DNA from: Lonicera japonica
Taxonomy: Eukaryota > Streptophyta > Magnoliopsida > Dipsacales > Caprifoliaceae
Assembly (NCBI GenBank): GCA_021464415.1
Contig: CM038469.1
Coordinates: forward strand, 25,289,736-25,353,735
Direction of reading: 5' to 3'
DNA: 64,000 bases
Shown in pieces: positions 12,678-24,420 of this stretch; the stretch's first letter is position 1, and each line of letters opens with the position of its first letter. The notes under the pieces are model-generated. The model was not told where the DNA came from, did no database searches, and saw nothing but the letters and a program-made list of their open reading frames with translations. The translations under genes and the position numbers were made by a program.

Positions 12678-13822
12678 TATAGGTTGGATAATAATCCTAG
12701 AGGGGGTGAATATGGCTTTTAACACTTAATGCGGAATTAATATAATTTTGAAGAATGTTTAAGCAATAAAACTTTTGCTAAATATATATCAAGGAAATAG
12801 CAAAACAATGAATCACTAGTTCAAGCAACAAGTAAAAATACTAGTAAATAAAGAGTATGAGTTAAGGAAGATAGAATCAAATGAGCCAATGACATTTTGT
12901 TCACGCGATTCGGTTGTTTAGACCATATGTCCATGCCCGAGTAATTTTCCCGAAAATTTTCACTAACCGATTTTCTTACAGGTGAAAACTAAACCTCAAT
13001 ACAAGTGTAATCTTTCTCACTACACTCAATAAATGGTATTCTTGTCACAACACAAAAGCAAGTGTGATTATTTTCACCGCACTCAACATAAGAAAACCTT
13101 CTTGCTAAATTATGAGAAATCCTCTCACAAATGAATAATATAAGTTGTTTAGTGATACACACCAATGACCAATAACTATCAAGTGTTTACAAGATACAAA
13201 TGAAGCTCACACTAGAATTATCAAGATTGATCAATAATTTTAGCTCAGAGATGAATGATATGATCAATGCAAATGCTTGAATTCTTTAATATTATAAATA
13301 GATGAATAAAGAGTTTATATGATGATTCAAGCTAGTTTAAATGTGTTTTAGACCTCTAATATATAGTCCCAAAGAGCATATAGCCGTTTTAGAGGTTAGT
13401 TAGAATTGTTACCCAGAAATAAGGCAAAAATCAAAAGTCCAACAATTATTTTCTAAAGTATCAGTCAATTAATCAAAGTCATCAGTTGACTGATAACCAT
13501 TAATCGAGTGAGCAATGCTCATCAGTCAATTGATGGCTTCTGTCCATCAGACCAAAATCCCAAAATTCGGACTTTCACAATTTTGATCAAAAATTAATTT
13601 TAATGCTCAGAAGATGTTGAAAACATATTTTTAAGACACCTATTTTCGTATGAACTCAAAAATCATTCGTATGAATTTATTTTGAAATCGATTTATAAAA
13701 AATGATATTTTTCAAAGAAATTCCATTTCAAACTTTTTTGTAGAATTCAATCTATGAATAATACATGAACAACTTTGAGTTATAGTTATTGATCAATAAA
13801 GAAACCTTATATAAATCCTAAG
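12678..13822 (-). mobile_element. Minus-strand solo LTR, left part (target of the Sirevirus insertion)
   Basis: At its left end the sequence CCTAGAGGGGGTGAAT is the reverse complement of the ATTCACCCCCTCTAGGGT block near the 3' end of the plus-strand LTRs in this window, so the LTR reads leftwards. It is cut at 13822 by the Sirevirus (flank CTAAG). Its continuation, starting CTAGG at 26963, aligns with the undisturbed sequence at 27510-27550. No PBS follows its 3' end, so it was a solo LTR. Confidence 0.65.
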
Positions 13823-15208
13823 TATTGACCTAAAAGTCACTAATCTTGTTTTGATAATAACAAGAATGTTAATCATGTGTAATTTAACTAAGTTGATATT
13901 TTGAGCTATAGCTACAATAATTTGATCACACATGGACTAAACCGAAAAGCTGGAACCAAGATTATTCACCTACAAAGATTTCTACTATCAATGTCTCACA
14001 CCTCACACAACTACTTAATCAATGCACTATTAAGGGCATTTCTATAAAGATCAATAACCCAAGGAAGAAAAGAAACGAAGATACAAACAAAGCCCTCGAA
14101 AACTCGTTATTTTATATTTGAGTAAGTGCTTATGTTTCCTATGTAAATGTTCATGTTTAATTCTCAATATAGCTCATATACTTTGTTTTTACACAATTAG
14201 ATTGATCAAAACAAAATTTCTTCAAGATCTTTTCAAAACACTCTTTTGGCAAAAATCGATTTTTGATTTAATTCATATTAAATTCTAAATGATCTTATTT
14301 GGAGCTATAACAAAAATAGGTGTCGTAGGAGCCTATATTTTACCATTCCCAAGCATTAAAATTGATTCTAGAGCTAATTTGTAAAAGTGTAAAAATTGCA
14401 TTTTTGACCTGCCAGGCAGTACTCATCAATCGACTGATGAGCAGTGTTCAGTCGACTAATGGCTACTCAGTCGACTAATGGTCCAAAAACTAGCTGTTGG
14501 ATTTCTGATTTTTTACCATTTTTAGCACCAAACTTCTACCAATTACCTCCAAACGGCCATATGTTGTCCTAGACTATATATATACTATCTAAGACATATT
14601 TAAACTCTCTTGAATCATTCCAACACTATTTTCTTCATCTACATTCAATATTCAAAGATTCAAGAACATTGCTTTTGATCAATCATCATTATTTTGAGCT
14701 ATAAATTATTGATCAAATTTAATATCTCCTAGTGTGAGCTTAAATTGTAATCTTCATACACTTGAGAGCTATTGTACATTGGTGTTAGTCACCAAACTCT
14801 TTTTCTTCAAATATTAAAAGAGGTCCATCTCTTAAAATAGCAAGAAGTTGTTCTTGTGGTGAGTGTTGTGAAATTGCAACATTTGTAGAGTGTTAACTCT
14901 TGCAGAGGTTTGATCTTCACCAGGAAGAAGATCGGTATTAGTAAAAATTCTCAAGGAACTAACCGAGCGTGGAAGTAGGGGCTAACAAGCCGAACCGTGT
15001 GGACAAAAAGTCTTCGACTTATATCGGTTCAATCTTTATATCTTTAGCTTTATTGTTTATTGCCATATTTACTTTGAGATTGAAATTTCTTAAGTGTTTT
15101 GTTTGATTGCTTGATATAGACTTTAATTATTTTTAAAACGATTTTTAAAATATAATTTAGTTTTAAAAACCATATTCAATCCCCCTTTATGGTATTTTCT
15201 GACCTACA
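13823..15208 (+). repeat. 5' LTR of the Sirevirus-like element
   Basis: 1386 bp. U3 carries GTCGAC-centred repeats at 14428-14477, and a TATA-like run (CTATATATATACTATC) lies about 95 bp further at 14572-14588. The 3' end has the CCCCCTTTATGGTATTTTCTG block shared with other LTRs here. Confidence 0.8.
14428..14477. promoter_or_regulatory. Cluster of GTCGAC-centred palindromes in U3 of the 5' LTR
   Basis: Three copies of (A/C)A(A/G)TCGACT(G/A)A are spaced about 20 bp apart, just upstream of an AAAACTAGCTGTTGG block and the TATA-like run. Position suggests a U3 promoter or enhancer element. The function is inferred from position only. Confidence 0.4.
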
Positions 15209-15210
15209 AT

Positions 15211-15222
15211 TGGTATCAAAGG
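15211..15222 (+). other. Primer binding site (tRNA-iMet type)
   Basis: TGGTATCAAAGG begins two bases after the 5' LTR end and matches the plant initiator-Met complement TGGTATCAGAGC with changes at two positions. Confidence 0.8.
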
Positions 15223-15264
15223 TTGTACTTTTATTTTGATTTTACAATCTTAGAGTTTACAATT

Positions 15265-17016
15265 ATGTCTATCTATCAAGGAACCGGTCTTAACGAAGGT
15301 TCTTCCACCTCTAGACCACCTCTTTTTGATGGCAAAAATTATAATTATTGAAAAAATCGCATGTGCACTTTTCTACAAGCTATTGACTTTGAACAATGAA
15401 GGGTTACACTCATTGGACCCTATGAGATTATCAAAACCGATGCAAGGGGTAATGTTACTCCTAAGTCTATTTTCGAATATGATGAGCATAACATTAAGAA
15501 AATCCAATTTAATGCTAAAGCTTTAATTTCTCTACATTGTGCATTAACCATGGACGAATATAACAAAATCTCGAGTTGTAAAACCGCCAAAGAAATTTAA
15601 GATAAACTAGAGGTTGCTCATAAGGGAACCTCACAAGTTAAGGATGATAATATTGACATGCTTGTTCATGATTATGAACTATTCAAAATGGAATCAAATG
15701 AATCACTTGCTTCTATGTATAATAGGTTCTCTATTATCACTAATGCTTTAGATCTTCTTAGAAAGATCTACTCTAATGAAGACAAGATTCGAAAGATTCT
15801 TAAAACTCTTTCCAAGAAATAGAGACCCAAAGTGACGGCTATTCAAGAAGTCAAGAATCTCAAGACGCTAAGCATGTATGAACTCTTGGGTTCACTTAAA
15901 ACCCATGAGAAGGAATTAGAAAGAGAAGAAGAGGGTGATTTGAAAGCCAAAAAGACACTAGCTTTCAAAGCAACTCAACTAGAGGATAGTGAGGAGTTGA
16001 TGGGAGGAGATGAGGATATGACTCTTCTATCTAGAAAATTCATAAAATTTCTAGCTAAGAAGAAGAAATTTCAAGGAAAAGAAAACAATTTTAATTCTTC
16101 ATCAAGAAGGAATAATGATCAATCAATTCAACCAAGAGTTGAAAACGAAGAAGTAAAGAAGTGTTTCCATTGCCATCAACTGGGGCATTTTAAAAATAAT
16201 TGTCCGGTTAGAAGAAATGAGAAGAGAGATAAGAGGGACAAAGCTTTCAAGCAAGTAAAGCACGCCCTCAAAGGCACTTGGAGTGATTCCGAAGAATGCG
16301 AGTCAGATACCGACTCTAGCGACGAGGAAATGGCAAATCTTTGCCTTATGGCAAATGACGATGAGGTAGACTCTATTTATGATTCATTTAGCGATAATAA
16401 TGTCTCTATTAATAATGATGCACATGATGAGAATGACCATGATGAATTACATGAAATGTTTGAGGAATTGCATAGCAAGTTTGAAAACTTATCTAAAAAG
16501 TATGCAAGCCTTAAAAAGGAAAATTTGATAGTTTTTAGCAAGTGTGAAACATTTGAGAAAGAAAATATGGTTTTGAAAAATGAAATCAAAACTTTGAAGA
16601 AAGGAAATGAGAAAGAAACCCCAAACACACTTGTAGTGAAAAATGTCAAATTGAAAGACCAAGTGAATGATATAACTAATAGTCTAACCAAGTTCACCAA
16701 TGGAAGGGACAACTTGGATAAACTATTAGGAATGCAAAGGTGTGTATTCGACAAAGTCGGTTTGGGTTATAACCAAATTAACAACCAAAAGGATTACAAA
16801 AACTTTTTTAAAACATACACACCTCTTGATCCCACTCATCTTTGCTCATATTGTGGTAAAAATACTCATTATATGGATCATTGTTACTATAGGAATGAGA
16901 GTTTTCCTAAGATGAAGCTTGCTTGGGTTCCAAAAGGAACAATTATGTTTGCTAACCCAAAAGGAGTCAACACATTTTGGGTACCAAAGGAGAAGTTACT
17001 TAAGGTTATGGTGTAG
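15265..17016 (+). pseudogene. Sirevirus-like gag (capsid/nucleocapsid), with stops
   Basis: The frame starts at ATG 15265 with a copia gag N-terminus (RPPLFDGKNYNY). Stops follow at about 15349, 15598 and 15820, and an open stretch runs 15832-17016. A CCHC zinc knuckle, CFHCHQLGHFKNNC, lies at residues 111-124 of that open stretch. An acidic and then coiled-coil-rich region follows (about residues 200-290), and a second CX2C-type block (CSYCGKNTHYMDHC) lies near the end. The frame passes through TAG at 17014 into the protease without shifting. Long gags with coiled coil are typical of Sireviruses. Stops at 15349 and 15820 sit where Trp is expected (TGG to TGA/TAG). Confidence 0.85.
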
Positions 17017-18418
17017 GTGTGCTTGAAAGTCAAATGTAGCAAAATCAAATGGTTCTTGGATAGTGGATGCTCAAAACACATGACGGGAGACAAAAACAAC
17101 TTTTTGAGTCTTATTCTCAAGCGAGGAGGGAATGTGACTTTTGGAGATAACGCCAATGGAAAAATCATCGGTATAGGTAAGGTTGGTAAGCATTTTATAT
17201 GTATTGATAATGTTTTATTAGTTGATGGTTTAAAGCATAATTTACTTAGCATTAGTCAATTGTGTGATAAGGGTTATGAAGTTATTTTTAAATCCGATCG
17301 TTGTATTGTTAAGAATGTTAGTGATGATTCCATTTTACTTGTTGCATATAGAATCAATAATGTGTACACTCTTGAGCTTGATGATTTATTACAACAAGAT
17401 GTTAAATGTTTATCCGCTATTAACGATGTATCTTGGTTATGGCATAAAATACTAGGACATGCTAATATGGACTTAATTCATACTTTGTTTAAGAAAGAAT
17501 TAGTTAAAGGATTGCCTAAAACCAAATTTGTTAAAGATAAAATTTGTGATGCATGTCAACTTGGTAAACAACACAAATCTTCATTTAAGTCTAAAAAGGA
17601 TATTACTACAACTAGACCTCTTGATATGTTGCATTTTGATTTGGTTGGTCCTAATTCGGTTGCTAGTTTGGGTGGCAAATCGTATGCGTTTGTTATTGTT
17701 GATGATTATACTAGACTCACTTGGGTGTTCTTTCTTTTCCACAAAAGTGAAACTCCACATATTTTTGCTAAATTTTGTAAAAAAGTTCAAAATAAAAAAG
17801 GTGCTTCTATTATGCATGTTAGGAGTGATGAGGTAGAGAATTTTATAATGTTGATATTGAGAACTTTTGTGATGAGCATGGTATTAATCACAACTTTTCG
17901 GCACCTAGAACTCCTCAACAAATGGTGTTGTTGAAAGAAAAAATAGATCTTTTCAAGAGATGTCTAGAACTATGTTAAATGAACATTCTTTGCCTGAGTA
18001 TTTGAAGGCGAAAGCCATAAATACCGCATGCTATGTGATAAATCGTACTATTATTCGTAAAAAGTTAGATAATAAACCTTATGAACTATGGAATAACAAG
18101 AAACTAAATATTGCATATTTTAAAAATTTTGGTTATAAGTGTTTTATTTTGAATGATCGTGATCACTTGGGTAAATTTAATGCTAAATCCGATAAAGGAA
18201 TTTTTCTTGAGTATGCCACTAGTAGTAAAGCATATAGAGTTTATAATAAGAAAAGTTTGGTAGTTCAAGAGTCTATGCATGCTGTATTTGATGAGTACAA
18301 TCATTTCTCACCCATAGTACATTCCGATGACGATATTAAAATTATTCAAAAGGTTTCAGATATTCAAATTAATGATACATCTAAAGAAAGAAACATCGAG
18401 TGCTCAAGCTCCTCCTAA
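17017..18418 (+). pseudogene. Copia protease and integrase, two frameshifts
   Basis: The aspartic protease motif WFLDSGCSKHMTGD lies at 17050-17091. The integrase zinc-binding region is intact: WHKILGHANMD supplies the two His, CDACQLGKQHKSSF the two Cys. The catalytic core has the first Asp in LHFDLVGP. A one-base loss near 17830 and another in an A-run near 17921 shift the frame twice, damaging the region around the catalytic Asp and Glu. The frame resumes at 17960 (SRTMLNEHSLPEY). The C-terminal part ends in stops after 18418. Confidence 0.85.
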
Positions 18419-18429
18419 AGAGTTAGAAA

Positions 18430-19626
18430 AGACAACCGAGCAAAACTCGAATGATTTGCCTAGGAGTTGAAAATTTGTGTCCAACCACCCTATTGATCAA
18501 ATTCTTGAAGAGCCATCTAGTAGAGTTATGACTAGACCATCCTTAAGAAATGTATGCAATAATGTGGTATTTGTTTCTCAATATGAGCCCAAAAACATAA
18601 ATGAAGCCGAATAAGATGAATCTTGGATGATGGCTATGCAAGAAGAGCTCAATCAATTTGAGAGAAACAAAGTATGGACACTTGTTCCCAAACCTATTGA
18701 TCACACCATTATAGGTACTAAATGGATTTTTCGTAACAAAAAGGATGAAAGTGGTGTAATTGTTAGAAATAAAGTTAGATTTGTTGCTCAAGGATACAAT
18801 CAAGAAGATGGCATTGACTATGAGGAAATATATGCACCCGTTGTACGTCTTGAAGCAATTCATATGCTACTTTCTTATTCATGTTTTAAGAACTTTAAAT
18901 TGTATCAAATGGATGTGAAAAGTAATTTCTTGAATGGTTTTATTGAAGAAGAAGTTTATGTGAAATAACCTCCTGGTTTTGAAAATCATGTTTATCCGGA
19001 TTATGTGTTTAAATTATCTAAAGCATTGTATGGCTTAAAGTAAGCACCTAGAGCATGGTATGATTGACTAAGTTCATTTTTGATTAACAATAATTTTGCT
19101 AGAGGTAAAATTGACTCTACTTTATTTATCAAAAATTATGATAATAATATGCTACTTGTACAAATCTATGTTGATGACATTATCTTCGGTTCTACTAACG
19201 ATAGTCTTTGCAAGGATTTTTTCACATACGCAAAAGGAATTCGAAATTAGTATGATGGGAGAGATGAATTACTTCTTTGGACTACAAGTGAAGCAATGCA
19301 AAGAAGGCATTTTTGTCAATCAAGAGAAGAACGTGAAAGAGCTCTTAAAGAAATTCGACATGGAAAGCGCCAAATCAATAAGTATGTCTATGAGTTCAAC
19401 TTTGAAGCTCGACAAGGACGATATTGGTAAAAGTGTAGACATCAAGAAATATCGAGGTATGATCGATTGTTTATTGTATTTGACGGCCTCTAGGCCGAAT
19501 ATTATGTTTAGTGTATGTCTTTGTGCACGATTCCAAGCGGATCCTAAAGAGTCACATTTGTTTACCATAAAACGGATATTCTGTTACCTTTTCGGTACTA
19601 GTTCATTGGGTTTGTGGTACCCAAGA
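18430..19626 (+). pseudogene. Copia reverse transcriptase, interrupted by stops
   Basis: RT blocks are visible in order: [43 protein letters not shown] (catalytic Asp), and, after stops at 18966, 19040 and 19066, VQIYVDDIIFGSTN with the YVDD active site at about 19168. Then MNYFFGLQVKQ and SRPNIMFSVCLCARFQ. The frame ends at LGLWYPR, where the solo LTR 19627-20930 cuts it. The frame returns as DNSIDLISYSDANF beyond it. Stops at 18966, 19040 and 19066 are TAA or TGA where Gln or Arg is usual. Confidence 0.85.
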
Positions 19627-20930
19627 TGATAGAAACTTAGTTCCAGAATCATTTAATATTGCGTATAGACCGAATAAATTTTTTTATGTAAAACCCTAGT
19701 GCGGAATCGGATTTTACCTTCGAGATCTCTCTGGTTTGATTTCGTTTCAGCTCGAACAGGGGTTGGTGGAGACGAATCGAGAACACGGGCTCGATAGAAC
19801 CTCAAGATATTCTATCGTAGTTCTTTTGCCTTGCAATCCTGTACCGAGTGTGGGCTGCGGTATCACCAAGATCTCATTTTCTATTCTTTACAGCACAAAC
19901 CCTAAATTTGTGAAAATTATTGTGTCGAGAGAAGAGGCAATGCTGGCATATATGTAAGGCTACGATAGGGACCCTCATGAGAAATAAGTGTTTCGGCTTA
20001 CTATGAAAAACCGGAATCCTAATTCGACTAAGAATTGATTCCTTCCATAAATTATAATTCACACCACTAAAGAATTATAATTGCACTCCCATCCTTATCT
20101 CAAAATTATATTTCGAGCTCCTTGTTATTAAATACTTATTATTTTCTCCACGTTAAGATTTCAGATAACTGTCATTTAAAATTAAATTACTGACAACTAT
20201 ATTTAAATGACTTCTTAATCCTTGAGCGTACCACTTAACTTATTTGACATGTCGGATTAACATAATCCACCTGCAGGGTTTGACATGATCAAAACTTATA
20301 AGCTTCTCAAGGGGTTATCATCAATCCCTATACCGGGACGTGGATTCTGTCAATAATTAATATTCATCATACATATAGTGTCACCATCCAATTCACGAAG
20401 ATTATTGATCCATAAATGAATCTCACTTTTAATGAGTCAAAACAACAAACACTACATATATATGTCTATTAATTAATTCAAGATTAAGAGCATAAGTAAT
20501 CATAATAACCATGGAATTTTAAATTGTTTTATATAGTCAGTATAAAAATAATTAACCCAAATTGGTCATGTTCAATACACACAAAGTGTACTAGCACAAC
20601 GAGTTAAAACTGTACCGTTTTCTATAATCAAGATAAACTACTAAAACTTGTGCTACAATCCTACTGATGGTTGTCCAATTTCATCTAAGACCGTGAACGA
20701 ATGAACTTATATTCCACAAGAACCAATGATATGATCCTCTGTGTGTAAGCTGTACTCTACATACCAAATCATCTACTATATGGAATAAAAAACACACACA
20801 TGCACAATATTTAAATAAATAATATAATGCAACCATTGCCCATAAAGATTCTCATTAAAATAGCAAAACCGAGTCTATATATCAAAACCAATAATAATAA
20901 AATCATGGTTTTTAGTATACCACTCTAACA
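19627..20930 (-). mobile_element. Solo LTR inserted in the RT/RNase H junction
   Basis: 1304 bp. On the minus strand it begins TGTTAGAGTGGTATACT and ends TTTCTATCA, so it has TG...CA ends. Flanks CAAGA (19622-19626) and AAAGA (20931-20935) differ at one base. Removing it together with one flank copy restores the copia frame across the site (...WYPR then DNSIDL...). No PBS, PPT or genes inside. A minor plus-strand frame at 19736 has no known domain. The family is different from the host element. Confidence 0.85.
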
Positions 20931-20935
20931 AAAGA

Positions 20936-21424
20936 GATAACTCCATTGACTTAATTAGTTATTCCGATGCGAATTTTGCCGGTTGCAAAATCGATAGGAA
21001 AAGCACTAGTGGCACTTATCATTTTCTAGGATACGCACTAATATTTTGGTTAAGGAAGAAACAAAATTTGGTTGCCATTTCAACGGCCGAAGCCGAATAT
21101 GTGGCGGCCGGAAGTTGTTGTGCACAAACTTTATACATTAAATAACAACTAGAAGACTTTGGAATTAGTCTTAGCCATATTCCCATAAAATGTGACAACA
21201 CAAGTACTATTAGCTTAACCAAGAACCCCATACAACATTCACGTACTAAGCACATTGAGATAAGATATCATTTTATTCGTGATCATGTGCAAAAAGGTGA
21301 TGTTGATATTGAATTCGTTGGCACCGAATCGCAATTTGCGGATATTTTCACAAAACCACTTCTTGACGATCGCTTTTGCATTATTCGACGTGAACTTGGT
21401 ATGACTAGAGCATCTGATATCTAG
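20936..21424 (+). pseudogene. Copia RNase H
   Basis: Encodes SDANFAGCKIDRKSTSG, the family's FLGYALIFW stretch and ISTAEAEYVAAGSCC with the conserved TAEAEY block, then the C-terminal HFIRDHV and DIFTKPL motifs. One stop, TAA at 21142, replaces a Gln codon in the QQLEDFG region. The domain closes the pol frame at the TAG 21422-21424. Confidence 0.85.
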
Positions 21425-21659
21425 TTGACCAAAATATTCATGTATATTGATCAATTATGCTTGTTTCTAAAGCTTACAAAACTATGATTTTAATTGATTA
21501 ATTTTTGTGTAACAAGTATTTAAGTATCTAGCACTTCTTTTACATGTTATATTGTGTACTAATATTTTTCTTGTAGTATAATTTTTGCTCAAAATCAAAA
21601 AATTCTAGTTCCATATGGCCTAAAGAGCAAAATGTGCAAATCTGGGCAAAATTGGATGA

Positions 21660-21736
21660 TCAGTCGACTAAGGGATATTGGTCAGTCGACTAAGCCTCAA
21701 TCACTCGACTGAAGGGTCTTCATCAGTCGACTGATA
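21660..21736. promoter_or_regulatory. GTCGAC-centred repeats downstream of pol
   Basis: Three CAGTCGACT motifs and one CACTCGACTGA lie in 76 bp between the RNase H stop and the downstream ORF. They are the same motif as in U3 of the LTRs. Their role is unknown. They could belong to a promoter for the downstream ORF. Confidence 0.4.
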
Positions 21737-22182
21737 CTTGGCTGAGAGCAGTTCATTTAACCCCTGTTTTTCCCTTATTTTTTTCCCACTCCCTTCTCTA
21801 TCTATTTCGAGCTCTTCCTTTCCAAAAGCATTATAAACTTTCACAAATCAACCAAGCCCTCTAATCTCTTCACCAAAACACCTTTTAAACGAAAAAGCTT
21901 CATCACCCTACACCAAATCAACCACAAATCACACATTTTTCACCCCATATCACTCAAACCATCTCATTCTTTCTCTAACCCTAACCCTAGCCCCCATTGT
22001 TGATCTTTCACCCAAAACTCTATCTTATACCAAATTTCTTTATAAATTCATCTCACTTCATCCCTACAACCAATTTCTTACCCCTTTCATTCATCCAAAT
22101 AAATTTTCACCCCAAAAATTTTAAATTCTTCCTTAAACCCTAACTTTTCAAAACCTATATCTTTTATCCCATCTCTCTAGAT

Positions 22183-23355
22183 ATGTCTTAAGGACCTCGC
22201 TCACGTTGCCCTCGCAAGAATGTACCGCAAGTAGGTGCATCTTCGGCTATCCCACCGCAAGTACCATTGCCGCCATTGTTTATATCCAACGAAATTGAGG
22301 AGAAATTCAACACCGACTATGTTGCTCATACTATCGTTGAAGGTAAATAATTCAATATCGAATTATTTTTTTCTAATGGTTTGAATATCACTGCCCTATT
22401 TCGTAACTAAGGCATCCTCAATTTCTTGCCTATAAGAGACAATGTTTATCCACGCTTAGTTAGATTGTTCTATGCAAAGCTTCATCACCCCTTACTTGAA
22501 TCCGGATGTCCAAACATGTTTAGAATTGCCACATTGCTAAATGGACGTATGATTACTTTCTCTGAAGCTAATTTAAGTAGAACTTATCACTTTCCAACAG
22601 AAAATGTGATGGACTTACCGTCCAACTTTGAAAATTTACTTGGGTATGAGAAAGTCGTGGCCCTAACCCTCATTCTTAAAAGACGCTATAGGCAACACAA
22701 CAGTGGTACGGGACCCGAAATCAAAGCATCTATGCTTACCTTGCAAAGCTGACTCATTCACTCTATACTCGAGTATTCAATTGTTCCAAGACGGGGTAGT
22801 CGGGTTTCGGTAAATGCATTAGACATTTTTTTGGTGTGGGTAATAGTTATGGGACACAAGCTCAATTATGCAAATATCTTGTTTCATCATCTTTTTGACA
22901 TAACTAGCCGTAAAAAGCAAGGTTTGGTATATGGGATGTCTCTCACTCGCCTATTTCAATTCTATGATATCAACCTCAATGATGAAACCGATGTTATTGT
23001 TCCCACGGATAATGAGACCTACACTGTCAAAACTATTCGCCAAATGGGATATCACATTAAAGACGGTGAATGAATTTTGAATGATTCTCTTGACGGTAAT
23101 AAGGACGATGAAAGTGATGATGATGAGAATTTGACTTAAACCGAACCCATGGAACAAGACATACCTCATCAAGGAAATTCTTCACAAGCTCCCACTAGTT
23201 CCCACCAAGCTACTCATTCGGCTAGTCCAAATGAAGCCATCTTGCAAGCAATGTCGGTGACCATGGACAATCGGTTCAACTGTATTGAGGAAAGGCAAAG
23301 AGCACATGAAACCGCATTCCTCCACTACCACCCCGACTATGTCTTTCCACTATGA
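22183..23355 (+). pseudogene. Extra ORF of the Sirevirus-like element, plant transposon-protein-like domain
   Basis: A single frame can be followed from ATG 22183 to about 23355 with several stops. Those at 22189, 22348 and 22408 are TAA in CAA-like context. Open parts encode PIRDNVYPRLVRLFYAKLHHP, RIATLLNGRMITFSEANLSR and LFDITSRKKQGLVYGMSLTR. The VYP-LVR-FYA-L pattern followed by G-x-x-(I/L)-x-(F/L)-S resembles the 'putative plant transposon protein' domain (Pfam Transposase_32) seen in many plant elements. An acidic stretch (DDESDDDE) and a Gln/Ser-rich end follow. It sits where Sireviruses carry an env-like ORF. I see no signal peptide or membrane segment, so 'envelope' is not supported. 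Confidence 0.6.
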
Positions 23356-23739
23356 AATCCGTAGCATGGCAATCAAGGACGGGGTCAATGGCCACAAGAA
23401 GATGCCGATTAGTGATCTCTCTCTCCCATCTCTTTTTCTTTTGATTATGACAAAGGGGGAGAAATAAATAAGTGTTTGGTACACACTTTTTTTATTATGC
23501 TTATCTATGAACTTCTATAAGCTTAAGTCTTATGTTTTTATATGGTTTTAACTCTAGTATTTTATTTTTAGTTGAACTTAGTTAAAGTTTGAAGCTTTAA
23601 TTATGATCTTGCAATGGTTTGAAATCTTGTTATGCATACTTGTTATATTCTATTTTATGCATAGTTTGAGGGGGAGCTTTCTCTTTAGAAAACTCAACTT
23701 ATGATCTTAATCGCAAACACACATTAATTTATTGTCATT

Positions 23740-23756
23740 ATCAAAAAAAGGGAGAT
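23740..23756 (+). other. Polypurine tract before the 3' LTR
   Basis: AAAAAAAGGGAGAT is directly followed by the LTR start TGTTGACC. This is where plus-strand synthesis primes in LTR elements. Confidence 0.75.
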
Positions 23757-24420
23757 TGTTGACCTAAAAGTCACTAATCTTGTTTTGATAATAACAATAA
23801 CGTTAATCATGTGTAATTTAACTAAGTTGATGTTTTGAGCTATAGCCATAATATTTGATCACACGTGGACTAAATCGAAAAGCCGGAACCAAGATTATTC
23901 AACTACAAATATTTCTACTATCAATGTCTCACACCTCACATAACTACTTGATCAATGCACTATTAAGGGCATTTCTATGAAGATCAATGACCCAAGGAAG
24001 AAAAGAAACGAAGATACAAATAAAGCCCTCGAAGACTCGTTATTTAATATTTGAGTGAGTGCTTATGTTTTCTATGTAAAGGTTCATGTTTGATTCTCAA
24101 TATAGCTCATACACTTTGTTTTTACATAATTAGATTGATCAAAGCAAAGTTTCTTCAAGATATTTTTAAAACACCCTTTTGGCAAAAATCGATTTTTGAT
24201 TTAATTCATATTAAATTTTAAATAATCTTATTTGGAGCTCTAACATAAATAGGTGTCTTAGGAACTTATATTTTACCTTCTCCAAGCATTAAAATTGATT
24301 TTAGAGCTAATTTGCAAAAGTGTAAAAATTGGATTTTTAGCCTGCTAGACAGTGCTCATCAGTCGACTGATGAGCAGTGTTCAGTCGACTGATGGCCACT
24401 CAGTCAACTGATGAGCCTTG
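23757..24420 (+). repeat. 3' LTR of the Sirevirus-like element, first part
   Basis: Aligns with the 5' LTR from TGTTGACC onward and ends at CCTTG (24416-24420), the target of the next insertion. Carries GTCGAC/GTCAAC palindromes at 24358-24412, one unit more than the 5' LTR once both halves are counted. Confidence 0.8.

Noticed and set aside
21974..21991. Telomere-like CCCTAACCCTAACCCTAG
   Set aside because: Only about two and a half units inside a retrotransposon; too short to mean an interstitial telomere.
22183..23355. Calling the Sirevirus downstream ORF an envelope gene
   Set aside because: No signal peptide, cleavage site or membrane anchor is visible.
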